A stretch of DNA of 64,000 nucleotides from Aldrovandia affinis (lineage: Eukaryota; Chordata; Actinopteri; Notacanthiformes; Halosauridae), in contig JAINUG010000196.1 of NCBI GenBank assembly GCA_029706075.1, positions 581,501 through 645,500 on the forward strand, written 5' to 3'. A program made the translations under genes and the position numbers. A model generated the notes under the pieces. That model did no database searches. It saw only the letters and a list, made by a program, of their open reading frames with translations, and was not told the DNA's origin. This document shows positions 23,991-34,789 of the stretch, piece by piece; positions within the stretch are counted from its first letter, which is position 1, and the number at the start of each line of letters is the position of its first letter.

Positions 23991-24637
23991 CCCACTATCA
24001 TATACAAAGCACAATAATCTGTGCATTCCAGCAAGGCCAGTCCCTTTTATGGTCAGTAAAGTAATGCAAGCCTGATGGTCTGTTCAAAGTTTGAATCTGT
24101 GACCCCAGAGGTATGTTCATTTCTCCACAGTCCACACACAACCAAGGGCCTCCTTCTCTACAGTGGAGTATTTCCTCTCCACTGGAGTCAGAGTTCTCGA
24201 TGCAAAAGCGACTGTGCGTTCTGTGTGGTCAGGGTGAATCTGTGTGAGTACTGCGCCCAGCCCGTAATCAGACCTGTCTGTTAAGATCACTGTTGGTAAC
24301 TTTGGGTCGACCAGAGACAGGGTTGGCCTGTTTAATAGCATCTGATTCACAGCAAGGAAGCTGCTCTGTGCCTCGTCAGCCCATTTGAATCCCGAATCAT
24401 TCCGGAGGCAAGCGCAGAGGGGCTCAGCCACCGTGGCATAATTGGGAAGGAATTTATCATACCACAACAAGAGTCCAAGGAAGGAGCGCAGGGAGACAGG
24501 ATCATCAGGAGCAGGAACATCAGGAATGGCAGTGAGGTGTTCTTGGTCAGGGTGAATTCCCTGTGCAGTGATTGTATGGTATAGAAAACGTAGGCTGGTT
24601 TGTCGAAAGTGGAATTTCTTGTCATTCAGTACTGTAT

Positions 24638-24761
24638 TGTATGGTACAGCATGTTCATTCTCTTCCTGTATCTGACTAGAATGTAACATCTACTATACTC
24701 TATTGTACTTCTTAATACGAATAACTATGGGGACCACTAGTGGTACGGCAAGTACACCACA
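24638..24761 (-). repeat. LTR of the split gypsy fossil (high-coordinate copy)
   Basis: This is the partner of the LTR at 19,367-19,487, in the same orientation; by position it is the 5' LTR. The flanking 5-base target duplication is at best imperfect (ccata against ctata), in keeping with age. Confidence 0.75.
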
Positions 24762-25047
24762 CTATACTATTCAGGAAAGAGAATGTCATTTGAAAGCGGA
24801 TAATTTATTGTGCGCAAACATACATAGATGTATTTATAATTCATCCAGATTACTGGGAGGATAGTATTTGAAATGAATGAATTTTATTTAATTAAAATTT
24901 CACAAAAAATATATAAAAACAGAAAAAAGTGAGATCTGTATTAAAAAAAACAGACACTTCAATATTGTGGACATCAGAGCGGCATCAAAATAATGTTACA
25001 AAATGTGTAGTCCCCTCCAATTCTGCACAATATAGTGAAGATTACCC
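24762..25047. other. No gene seen
   Basis: AT-rich spacer between the split gypsy fossil and the solo LTR. Nothing was recognised. Confidence 0.4.
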
Positions 25048-25076
25048 ACAGCTGTCACGGTTGTTCCGCAGATTCA

Positions 25077-25090
25077 CCACCAGATGGCGG
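25077..25090 (+). promoter_or_regulatory. Candidate CTCF-binding motif
   Basis: ccaccagatggcgg fits the vertebrate CTCF core consensus CCASYAGRKGGCRS at every position. It lies 24 bases inside the left edge of the solo LTR. Binding is inferred only from the motif. Confidence 0.45.
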
Positions 25091-25369
25091 TGTTGCGCCT
25101 TTCCCTTGAGAGGCGCACAGCTGGTTCGAATGATCAATTATCTCCCTATATTAACCGCACCTGGGCTTCTGATCGGGGCGAAATCGTAAGCCATCTTTAC
25201 GATTTTTAGCCAGTAAGGTAGGATGTCTTTTTCAAGACGTCCACAAAGACTTTCTTTAGTTATGACCATTCCATTCTCCCCTTCTAAACGAAATAAATTA
25301 TTTAGTTGTTTCCTACAAATGTAGACTATGCTCTCTAATGGGAGTTTTCATGTGGTTGTTTTGTTCAGT

Positions 25370-27320
25370 TCGGTTCGACTGTTTACGGGTTACAACTTTT
25401 TCTTTGGCTCTCCTAGCCGTTTTAGTTTTGGGGAAAACTCTGGGTCCTAACGTAAGAACTTACTTGTTTCCTTCAAAAAGGAACCTTGTTCGCTAATATG
25501 CGCTTTTCTTTTGGTTTCGTTTTGTCCAGCCGGTTCGTCTGGTTCGTGGGTTACTGCTGGTTCTTTTGGCTAACTGCCTTTCATGTTTTGGACAATCAGA
25601 GTTTTGGTTTAAGGTCGTTTAATAACCATTTTCATTGTACCTACATTAGAAACTTTGCTCGTGGTTAGGAGTGTTTTCGTAAGTTTCTTTTGTTCAGTCG
25701 CTTAGGCTGTTTACGGGTTACAATTTGGTTCTGGTGGCTCTCCTAGCCCCCCCTGCGTTTTCATACGCTCAGAACTTTTCATAACCATTTTCATTGTACC
25801 TACTTTAGAAACTTTGCTCGTGGTTAGGAGTGTTTTCGTAAGTTTCTTTTGTTCAGTCGCTTAGGCTGTTTACGGGTTACAATTTGGTTCTGGTGGCTCT
25901 CCTAGCCCCCCTGCGTTTTCATACGCTCAGAACTTTTCATAACCATTTACTTTGTTCCTACATTAGAAACTTTTGCTCGTGGTTAGGAGCGTTTCGTTAA
26001 GTTTCTTTTGTTCTGTCGCTTAGACTGGTTTCAAGTTCAATGTGGTTCTGGTGGCTCTCCTAGCTCCTCCGCGTTTCCGGACGCTCAGATCTCTTGGTAT
26101 AGGTTTTACTCTGTGGTTCTGTCGGTTCCCCTTAACCGTTTCGAGTTTTTGCGGACGTCAGATGTGGGTCAAGTTTGCCCTGTTCTGCCGGTCCCCCCTA
26201 ACCGTTTCGAGTTTTTGCGGACGTCAGATGTGGGTCAAGTTGTGCCCTGTTTGTCTGCCGATCCCCCCTAACTGTTTCAAGTTTTTGCGGATGTCAGATG
26301 TGGGTCAAGTTGTGCCCTGCTGTCTGCCGATCCCCCCTAACTGTTTCAAGTTTTTGCGGATGTCAGATGTGGGTCAAGTTGTTCCCTGCTGTCTGCCGAT
26401 CTTCCCTAACTGTTTCAAGTTTTTGCGGATGTCAGATGTGGGTCAAGTTGTGCCCTGCTGTTCTGCCGGTCCCCCCTAACCGTTTCGAGTTTTTGCGGAC
26501 GTCAGATGTGGGTCAAGTTGTGCTCTGTTGTTCAGTCAGTCCCCCTTAACCGTTTCGTGTTTTCGGACGTTCAGAACTTGTGGGTCAGGTCTTACCATGT
26601 TATTCTGTGGGCTCTCCTAGCTCTTCCGCGTTTTCGGACGCTCAGAACTTTTGGTTATGTCCGGTCATAATAAATTATTTACTTGTCACTTACAAATAAA
26701 AACCTTTGCTCGCTGTTAAGCGCTTTTCATTTGGTTTTCGTTTGTTCAGTCGTTTAGACTGTTTTCGGGTGGCAACCTTGTTCTGTTGGCTCTCCTAGCC
26801 TTTCACGTTTTCGGAAGTTCAGAACTATTGGTTCAGGTATTTACATAATACTTATTTAAATTGTACCTTCATTAGAAACCTTGCTCGTTTGTTATGGGCT
26901 TTTTTGTTGGGTTTTGTTTGTTCCAGTCACTTCGACTGTTTCGGGTTGCAATGTGGTTCTGTGGCTCTCCTAGCTTTTCGCGTTTTCGGACGCTCGGAAC
27001 TTTTGGGTGTTATGTAAACAAATGAACATGTGTAATTGTACCTACAATAAGAACCCTGCTCGCTATTAAGCGCTTTTCGTTCGGGTTCCTGTTGTTCAGT
27101 CTGTTGGTCTGTTTCCGGGTTACTATCATGTTCTCTCGGCTCTCCTAGCCTTTATTGTTTTGGGAAACTTGTGTCTTTAACTTACTAACTTATTTAGTTG
27201 TAACTATAATAAAGAACCTTGCCCGCTAGTCGGTGCTTTGACTCAGGTTTCTTTTGTTCGGTTCGGTTCGACTGGTTCTGGTTACTAACTTGTTCGTTTG
27301 GCTATCATAGCCTTTGTGTT
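25370..27320. repeat. Degenerate tandem array, period about 160-170 bp
   Basis: Roughly nine diverged units, each with a block like 'ggctctcctagc' followed by 'cgttttcggacgctcagaac', a 'cattagaaactttgctcg' block and 'tttcttttgttcagtcgctt'. The units at about 25,600-25,768 and 25,769-25,935 are almost identical, which points to recent local duplication. Confidence 0.75.
26125..26570. repeat. Tandem array, period about 65-71 bp, 6-7 copies
   Basis: Repeating unit built around 'gagtttttgcggacgtcaga' and 'tgtgggtcaagttgtgccct'. It lies inside the larger solo LTR and interrupts its 160-170 bp array. The long open frames across it are a by-product of the repeats. Confidence 0.9.
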
Positions 27321-27493
27321 TTCAGACACTCGGAGTAACCACCCGTTGGGTGTGATTTTCCGTTCCTCCCTGGTTATTATTCTTCCCCATTTCTCTGTTT
27401 TGCAGAGCTAGTGGTTAGACTGGTTCAGTCTAACTTTTTGATCCCCTAGGGTTTCTGCGAGTGGCGCCTATCACCACCAACCCTTACAACAGC

Positions 27494-28136
27494 ACAGTAT
27501 AACAATTAGCTATATAACATGATAATGTACAATTTACTCTAGAATGATGATTCAAAACGCCTGTCTCCCTGGAATCACATCTTCCTTAAAGTTATCAGAT
27601 CTGCCAGAATGTGAAACAAAAAGTTATTGTCTGAATTTAGATTAGATTTAGATTTAGATTTGAGAGCTCCTGTAATTTAGGCACTCTGTCAATAAAACAT
27701 GAATGTAGATCAAGGGCAGAAATTTGCATGACTTGGCTTTTACACTGTGTTAAATCAGCCACAACCATACAAAAAAACCACCTAAATCACAGAGTTTGTT
27801 TGGTGTAAACCTTATGAAAACCTCCTTCAATCTGAAACCTGTAAACAGATTATCTGGGTCCATGGCTAGAAAGTAGAACAACATCTTTATACGTTGTACT
27901 TTATTATTAATGAATTATTTATTTTACAGGATTTTAGTGGCCGGAAGGTCAAGTAATGGCAGTCTTGCTGCTGAGAAATTGGTTTGACAGATACGTACAT
28001 GCAGGGATGGGGTTTTCTTGCCATCTCATCCTGGGTGCCCCCTTTAGGGGTCTGTCAGGAAGGTTATCTTGATTTGTGAACAGGTGATGATGGCTTAGGT
28101 TAAACGTATGTGTATGATTTATGATTAAGAGTATAT
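27494..28136. other. No gene seen
   Basis: Unique AT-rich spacer between the two solo LTRs. A short local repeat of 'tagattt' lies near 27,640-27,660. Confidence 0.4.
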
Positions 28137-28140
28137 GTAT

Positions 28141-29176
28141 TGTGGCAGCCCAAGGGGCTACCCAAGGAAATGGCTGCCTGGCCCTTCAACACATGGGAGC
28201 CAGAAAAACTACATTTCCCAGCAGGCCGCAGCCCAACACCTGAACGGAGTCAAGGGATTGGGACTAACAAACAGCTGAAGGCTGTTTGGAGGCCTATTTA
28301 AAACTCGTTCATGCCACACTAGGAAGGAGTAAGAAAGTGTTTGTGAATGTGTAGAGAGAACCGCGAAGTCTGTTGACTAGCCGGGATTTGGAGAGAGAGA
28401 GTGTTGAGAAGTGTTTTTGGAGTGTGTCACACGCCACGTGACAATCCCTGTACGGAATAGAGCAGTCTGGAGACGGATGGAGTTTTCGGTCTACGGACCG
28501 GATTCTTTATTATTTATTTTTCAACGTTCTCTGATCCCGACACGGGCAGAGAACCAGACCGGGAGTTTTCAAAACAAATAAACAAAATAAACAAAATTAA
28601 ATACAACAACTATTAAACCATAACCAGAAACTTTCCAGTTCCCGTTTTACTTTTACTTCACTTCGCTTTCTTTCTTTCTTTCTTTCTTTCTCCTCTGTCT
28701 CCCACGCCTTTTCTTTCTTGTTCCAGCCACCTACTGAAGAAAGCAGAGCAGTTTTCAAGCACACTGATGTGATTAGAAACACCAGACCGGTGCGTGCGTT
28801 GGCTGCTCTGCCAGTAGGCGTGGCCGCTAATTGCCTTGATCCGCTGCTGAGACCGACGCCTTCCACAGAGTGTTTATTGTGCTTTGACCTGGATTTGTTT
28901 GAGGAATCCCATTTGTGTACCGACTACTGGACTGGATTACAAAACTGACCTGGATTGCGGCATCAGATTTTTGGATAATGACGATGAGTAGGAATTTGGA
29001 CTGGATTTTGTGTGTTGGATTCCCCGAATACTCCGCCCTTTGTTTTGTGTGGTTTTTGTCAGCATTTGTTTATTAAATTATTGTTTTGTTTATATTACTG
29101 CCTCCTCTGGGTTATTTAACCTGCCTACGCTCTCTGCAAGGTCTGTGAGTGTCGCCCAACCCCTAGGGACACCACA
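28141..29176 (+). mobile_element. Solo LTR (retroelement fossil), about 1.04 kb
   Basis: It starts tgtggcag and ends gacaccaca, giving the short inverted ends TGTGG...CCACA. The same four bases, gtat, flank it (28,137-28,140 and 29,177-29,180). A TATA-like tatttaaa lies at 28,295 and a CTTT-rich tract at 28,664-28,690. There is no internal coding region. The plus orientation is inferred from the TATA-like position in the first third. It is not similar to the solo LTR at 25,053. Confidence 0.65.
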
Positions 29177-29180
29177 GTAT

Positions 29181-30095
29181 GATAAAGACCAACATTGCTA
29201 CTATCTATTGCAACTATCACTTTGCATATTTCTACATGTTTAAGCTTGTTCAAATATCCACTAATATTAAGGGTGCATTTTGAAAGGCTACAGGGCTATA
29301 TTATTTTAACTCATCAAGCTACATAATGCGCAAATAAAGCATACAAAGTAAAAAATTAAAAAAAAGCTATGACAGGTTCGTCGGGATGAGGTAGTTAGTC
29401 ACCATGTTGTGGGAAGCAGCCATTTAAGCCCATAGGGCAGGAGTATGTGAACTTATTTTGCTCATAAATTGGCGAGGTCATAAGTGCACAACCTCCGGAC
29501 AAAGTGAGGACAATTACTCATAAGAGCTGGCTGACCCAGTTACGTATGGAACAGGACAGCAGTGTTGATAGAGAGCCAATCTTGTAGCCAGAAGGATACA
29601 GATTCATGAATTGACCTGAATTACTTCAGTAAATATTTAGCTTTTTGTCCTCTCATGTTCTTGCAACAATTACCTCTGTTCTGTCTTACCACAAAGTAAG
29701 TAAATCAACAGACTTTCATGATTTAGGGCCAACAATACACAACTGGAACAATCACAATACATTTAAAAGAGTTCCAAAGTAGAATGGGTAATGGGGAGAG
29801 ACAGGAGAGCTTTGAAGTAAGTGAAGCAGTGCAGGTATTCCCATTTCCACAAAGGTTTGATTACTTTTGATTACACAAATGCCTTCAGTATACTGCTCAT
29901 ATGGCCCCACATACATTTTCTGTTTCTACATAAGATATAAATTAGTGAGGCTTGTTTCAGCAGGGGATAGGAGATTATAATTGATTGCAATGTAAGTGTG
30001 TGGAATTCAGTTGATAGCCTTTTTTCACTGAAAGCCCAAGAAAGAGATAAAGCTCTGCTCTCTCCTGGTGATAATGGATCCATCCATATACCAGA

Positions 30096-30135
<40 letters not shown>

Positions 30136-30247
30136 CGTGTGTGCATTTTATTTGTACCTGTATGTATGCATTTTTGTGCACGTGTGAATGATAGCTTTAG
30201 TGTGTGTGTACAGTACGGTTGCCTAGGTCTATATTTAAACATATATT
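29181..30247. other. Unique DNA with a GT-rich microsatellite
   Basis: (GT)n occupies about 30,099-30,144 with a gcgcgc interruption. No coding frame is supported. Confidence 0.45.
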
Positions 30248-31100
30248 TACACTCAGTGACCACTTTATTAGGTACACCTGTACACCTGCTCGCTAATGCA
30301 ATTATCTAATCAGCCAATCGTGTGGCAGCAACTCAATGCATTAAAGCATGCAGACATGGTCAAGACGTTCAGTTGTTCAGAATGGGGAAGAAATGGTGTC
30401 TAAGTGACTTTGATCGTGGAATGATTGTTGGTGCCAGATGGGGTGGTGTGACTCCGACAAAAAGCAAAAGACCAAAACCGTTGAAGATTGTAAAAACGTT
30501 GCCTTGTCGAATCTCGATTTCTGCTGCAACATGCAGAATTTGGCATAAACAACATATAATCTATGCATCCATCCTGCCTTGTGTCAACGGTTCAGGCTGC
30601 TGGTGGTGTAATGGTGTGGGGAATGTTTTCTTGGCACACATTAGGCCCCTTAATTGAGCAATTACCATTTGAGCATCGTTTAAATGCCACCGCCTACCTG
30701 AGTCTTGTTGCTGACCATGTGTATCCCTTTATGGCCACAGTCTACCCATCTTGTAATAGTGACTTCCAGCAGGATAATGCACCATGTCACAAAGCACACG
30801 TCATCTCAAGCTGGTTCCACGAACATGGCAATGAGTTCTGTGTACTCCAATGGCCTCCACAGTCACCAGATCTCAGTCCAATAGAGCACCTTTGGGATGT
30901 GTTGGAACGGGAGAATCACAACATGAATGTGCAGGCAACAAATCTGCTGCAACTGCATGATGCTATCATGTCAACATGGACCAGAATCTCTGAGGAATGT
31001 TTCCAGCACCTTGTTGAATCCATGCCACAAAAAAATCAGGCTGTCAAAACAGGTCCTTTTAGACATTTGTGCTAATTTATTAAAGTGGCCACTAAATGTA
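30248..31100 (+). mobile_element. Tc1-like DNA transposon, internally deleted
   Basis: Left end tacactcagtgaccacttta; right end, read in reverse complement, tacatttagtggccacttta. These are imperfect inverted repeats with TA at both edges. The 0.85-kb element holds the first few dozen codons of a transposase (MGKKWCLSDFDRGMIVGARW at 30,382) and, after a deletion that removed the rest of the DNA-binding region and the first catalytic Asp, the C-terminal half (30,563-31,075). Confidence 0.85.
30563..31075 (+). pseudogene. Tc1-like transposase, catalytic C-terminal half
   Basis: Open from about 30,563 to the natural stop at 31,075. It contains GGVMVWGMFSWHTLGPL, then NSDFQQDNAPCHKAH with the second catalytic Asp, then WPPQSPDLSPIEHLWDVLER with the final Glu of the DDE triad, and the usual C-terminal tail. 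The first catalytic Asp and the helix-turn-helix region are missing, so the protein cannot transpose. The uninterrupted 170-codon frame suggests the copy is not very old. Confidence 0.85.
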
Positions 31101-31101
31101 A

Positions 31102-31640
31102 ATATCATCATGCTGGAAAGTCTGCACACCCTTTTTCACCCAAAAGTGAGCATGCATTTTCATTGCATGATACAGACTTATGTTTCTACAATAGATTAAG
31201 TCCACCTTTTGTCTCAATTGATTGGACATGATTTGGAAAGGCACTCACCTGGCTATATAAGGTCCCACAGTTGACAGTGCATGTCAGAGTAAAAACCAAG
31301 CCATGAAGTCCTAGGAACTCTCCATAGACCTCCGAGATAGAATTGTGTTGAGGCATAGATCTGGGGAAGGGTATAAAAACATTGCTAAAGCATTGAAAGT
31401 ACCCAGGAGAACAGTGGGCTCCATCATTGTGAAATGGAAGAAGTTTGGAACCACCACAACTCTTCTTAGAGCTGACCGTCTGGCCAAACTCAGTAACCGG
31501 GCAAGAAGGGCCATGGTCAGGGAGGTGACCAAGAACCCAATGGCCACTATAAGAGAGCTTCAGAGTTCCTCTGCAGTGATGGGAGAACCTGGTAGAAGGA
31601 CAAACATCTCTGCAGCACTCCAACCACTTGTTTAGAGTAA
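31102..31640 (+). mobile_element. Second Tc1-like element, 5' part only
   Basis: Directly after the previous element lies the start of an unrelated Tc1 subfamily. The frame at 31,345-31,635 reads HRSGEGYKNIAKALKVPRRT, then VGSIIVKWKKFGTTTT, then ARRAMVREVTKNPMATIREL: both helix-turn-helix motifs of a Tc1 transposase. A stop lies a few codons after the probable start Met near 31,303. The catalytic domain and right end are gone; resemblance stops near 31,640. Confidence 0.8.
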
Positions 31641-31713
31641 AGGCTATTGTTGTGGTTTTTTTGACAGTTACGAACTAACTATATATAACTAATTATATTT
31701 AGAGGCTGTTTGT

Positions 31714-31795
31714 ATTGTCTACCACTGAACTGAAAATGGTGTTCTTAAAAACGACCCTTTTGCTCGCCCTCACCTTTCCAATTTTGTGTTGTGAA
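31714..31795 (+). repeat. Direct repeat, copy 1
   Basis: It begins attgtctaccactgaactga and contains 'ctttccaattttgtgttg'. A similar copy lies at 32,825-32,900. Element type unknown. Confidence 0.7.
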
Positions 31796-32824
31796 AATTG
31801 AAGAGAAACTATCACATTAGCATTAAAAGTTGGTTTTGCTGGACATAAAGAAAAGCTGTTTGTGTCAGGTGAAAACAGGTGAAACCAGCACTGCAGCAGG
31901 TTATTTTTTATAAAGACACACCTTTTAATGCCACCCCTCCTGTGTCAGTGCAACTGCATTCATTTCAGACCAGGGAAACTGGCAATAGACTTAAAAATTT
32001 TGGCGATAGTGTCTAGAGGTAAAATAATCTATTAAACCATCCCTTTTTACAATTGTGCCACCTTGAACCTACAGTATATATAGGGTTGGCATGGTTACTT
32101 TAAATATATACTTATTTACATATTCTAGCATATAAAACATGAATAAGGTATTTTGTTAGATTATTCAATATCACTAACATAACTGGAATACTTTTGATTG
32201 TAAGTACGTACGTAAGTAGTAAGTAGTAAGTAAGATTGCGATACTTTAGAATACTTTTATTGTATACAGCACCAAGAGTTTGGCACTTTTCATAATAAAT
32301 ACAGTAGGTAGACCTGCAGATAATTATTCATTTTATATTGTGATAGCATTATTGTTCTTAACATCACAAAATTGTGCAGCATTTGCTTATATACAGAAAT
32401 TATTATAACTCGTGGATAAATGTATTCTTTGTAAATGCTCATGATAAAACACCAAGTTTGTTAGCTGTATTGTACATTGCGCCCAAAGCTGCTGTGACAT
32501 ACAGTTAATGTAGAGATTTACATCTTTAGAGTGTATTCTTAAATGGATTTGACTAAATTGAGTCTAAGTACATCTCATCATTTACATTCTGTAACTCAAG
32601 AAGAAAGAACGCAACTAACACAATTTAAAAATCCTTGCTAAAGGATTGTTCAAATAATTGGCCCTTGGCTCAAAAGCTGCCACTGAGCCTTCCTATAGAC
32701 ATAAGCATCAATACATTATAATAAACGTAATAAATGTGAACTCAAACTATCTAGTTCACTGCACCTTCTCTTCTTAGGATTTATTACTTGTTCTGGACAG
32801 CTTGACAAGCTCTCCTTTTGAACC

Positions 32825-32900
32825 ATTGTCTACCACTGAACTGAGTGGTGTTTTCACTACCCTTTTACTTGCCCTCGCCTCTCCAATTTTGTGTTGCATT
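32825..32900 (+). repeat. Direct repeat, copy 2
   Basis: Partner of 31,714-31,795, about 1.1 kb downstream in the same orientation, with small internal differences. Confidence 0.7.
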
Positions 32901-34551
32901 GTGTTTGTGTTGTATTTTAAATATACAAAAATGTTACATGAATTACATTACTCCCCAACCCAGTCTATATAGTGCATTAATACACATTTCCAATGCATTA
33001 CAAATTATTTATTTACTTTCATAATCATTGATTAACAGCTTGTAGGTCTGCTCAAAAATACCAATGCCTCACAAATGAGCAGACCTAGATGTGTCAGGGT
33101 CAGAGTCGGAATACATGGTGGCTCAATTGAAAAAATAAAGAAAAGTTCACCCATAGTTAAAGGCAACAATCAGGAAACTACTGCTAACTGCTCTCATGAG
33201 CAGTTTCATTTTTGGATATGTTTGTTGGCTGAGTAAAAAATCTTCTGATTTGCAAACAGCAGTTAGCGACCAGCCCGATGTCATGGACTAATAACGGTCT
33301 TTTTTTAAGTTAATTTTTTTATTCATTTAGTTGCTTACACCATTTTTAAATCACAGTTTATGCTTTCCATCAGGAGTCTGTGTGTGGCAAGAAATTTGAG
33401 CTTCATTTGAATGACATTTAAACCATTTTATATATGCAAAAAAACAGAACATTCCAGATTCTATAACGGTTCGCCTTGAAAAAATATCTGGAGAAAATTT
33501 CAATCAGAGAACAGTTTATTACTATTGGCTGGAAAAATGCTGTTAGTCATTATATCTTTGATCTTTACTCTGACCCAACACACTTTGAAATGGAGGTATT
33601 ATTTGGCCCAGTGAATCTCTTGAAACTATATTGGCTGCTAATTACCATCCATCAACAACTCCAAAGGGAAATTAAGTGATTAAACTGTTGATAACTCTCC
33701 CATAAGCTGTACATGTTGTTTAAGTACCACAACAAGCTGTTTTTTTAGGGTTGCTTCCTGCTTTTCAGGCACACGCTGTATTCCAACTGTGTTTCACGTT
33801 TTCCTTCATATCAACCTCAAATCTGTATTTGGATATGCATTTTCATTCAATAAAACAAAACAAAACATTTCATGTATTTGATGTATTTTATCACTCACAA
33901 AATCAGGCTGCAGACAATATTCATAGTTTATAAATAAAAGATAGTATTAACAGTGACCTATAATACAGCAACTCTTCATAGTAAAATGATACATTATGCA
34001 ACTTTCAAGGTCAAACTTTTCCCAACTCTGTTGACCGCTTGAGTAGGGTTAGTATCGTCATGACATTTTTTCTGTTTCCCATAATTTTCACTTCTCTCTT
34101 TCCTTGTTTTTGGCTACTGTAGTCCATGTAAGTCGCACAGTCTGACAAAACTCAATATATGGCAAAAACCCATTCTGTTACACTGGATACACTGTACTGA
34201 CTGCTTTAACACTACCATATGCACTTCATTCCACTGAATGTATTGATCTCTCCTGAAAATGATGGCTGACGAGTCTCTTCTGTGAATATGTTAAGTAAAA
34301 GCAAAAAAACTAAACTTGAAAAAGTGTAGGGGAAGGATGATTCTTGTTAGAATGCCCATTGTCCTTTATAAAATTAAAATAAAATAGTGAATTATGCACA
34401 TAAATGAGGTGAAATGTTGGGAGGCCAGTGGGCTGAACCCACAGTTTGACCTCCCCACCCCTGAATTTGAAATTCTAATAACTTACCAATCATCCAAGCT
34501 CCCTGACAAAAGTGTCTTGCTGCATATATACATATATATATATATGTAAAA
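32901..34551. other. No gene seen; AT-rich unique DNA
   Basis: No supported coding frame, RNA gene or transposon end. The sequence between the two direct repeats (31,796-32,824) is likewise featureless to my reading. Confidence 0.4.
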
Positions 34552-34757
34552 TAAAATTTCCTTAATTAATTAAAAATAAAAAACTGTAAATATTTGATTC
34601 CATAAGTATTCACCTCCCTTGACTTAATACTTGGTAGACACACCTTTTGCTGCAATTACAGCTGTGAGTCTATTTGGGTAAGTCTCTACCAGCTTTGGAC
34701 ATCTGGACACTGCTTGAGCTCCATCAGGTTGGATAGGGGCTTTTTATACCCACTGTG
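34552..34757 (-). mobile_element. Short deletion derivative of the long-inverted-repeat Tc1-like element
   Basis: 'aagtattcacctcccttgac', 'gctgcaattacagctgtgag' and 'tatttgggtaagtctctacc' match the block order at 54,005-54,080 in the larger element at 53,809-54,774. The copy then jumps to the terminal 'tttttatacccactgt'. It is a MITE-like remnant of the same family and in the same orientation. A TA-rich microsatellite follows at 34,759-34,785. Confidence 0.8.
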
Positions 34758-34789
34758 TGTGTATATATATATATATATATATACAGTAT

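Larger units (their letters stand above)
19367..24761 (-). mobile_element. Ty3/gypsy retrotransposon fossil (split by a later insertion)
   Basis: This is a minus-strand gypsy-class element flanked by direct repeats of about 121-124 bp (19,367-19,487 and 24,638-24,761) that begin tgt and end aca and read as its LTRs. A purine-rich tract lies next to the low-coordinate LTR on the coding strand. Recognisable parts are reverse transcriptase/RNase H (about 24,110-24,650) and integrase (about 20,200-21,300). The gag and protease region is not seen. It is broken at many points and interrupted by the element at 21,350-23,990 and a SINE at 19,925-20,172. It is older than both insertions. Confidence 0.85.
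25053..27488. mobile_element. Long solo LTR (retroelement fossil) packed with tandem repeats
   Basis: The 2,436-bp interval begins tgtcacgg and ends cccttaca (TGT...ACA). It is flanked on both sides by the same five bases, acagc (25,048-25,052 and 27,489-27,493). This is what a solo LTR left by recombination between two LTRs looks like. No internal coding region exists. Most of its length is a nested tandem array (see separate entries). Element family and strand cannot be fixed from the LTR alone. Age is unclear, but the intact target duplication and near-identical internal units argue against great antiquity. Confidence 0.65.

Noticed and set aside
26042-26549. Open frames of 83-145 codons with a repeating WVK/SSFCG pattern
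   Set aside because: They are translations of the 67-bp tandem array in several frames. A repeat whose unit lacks stops will always look open; nothing suggests a real protein.
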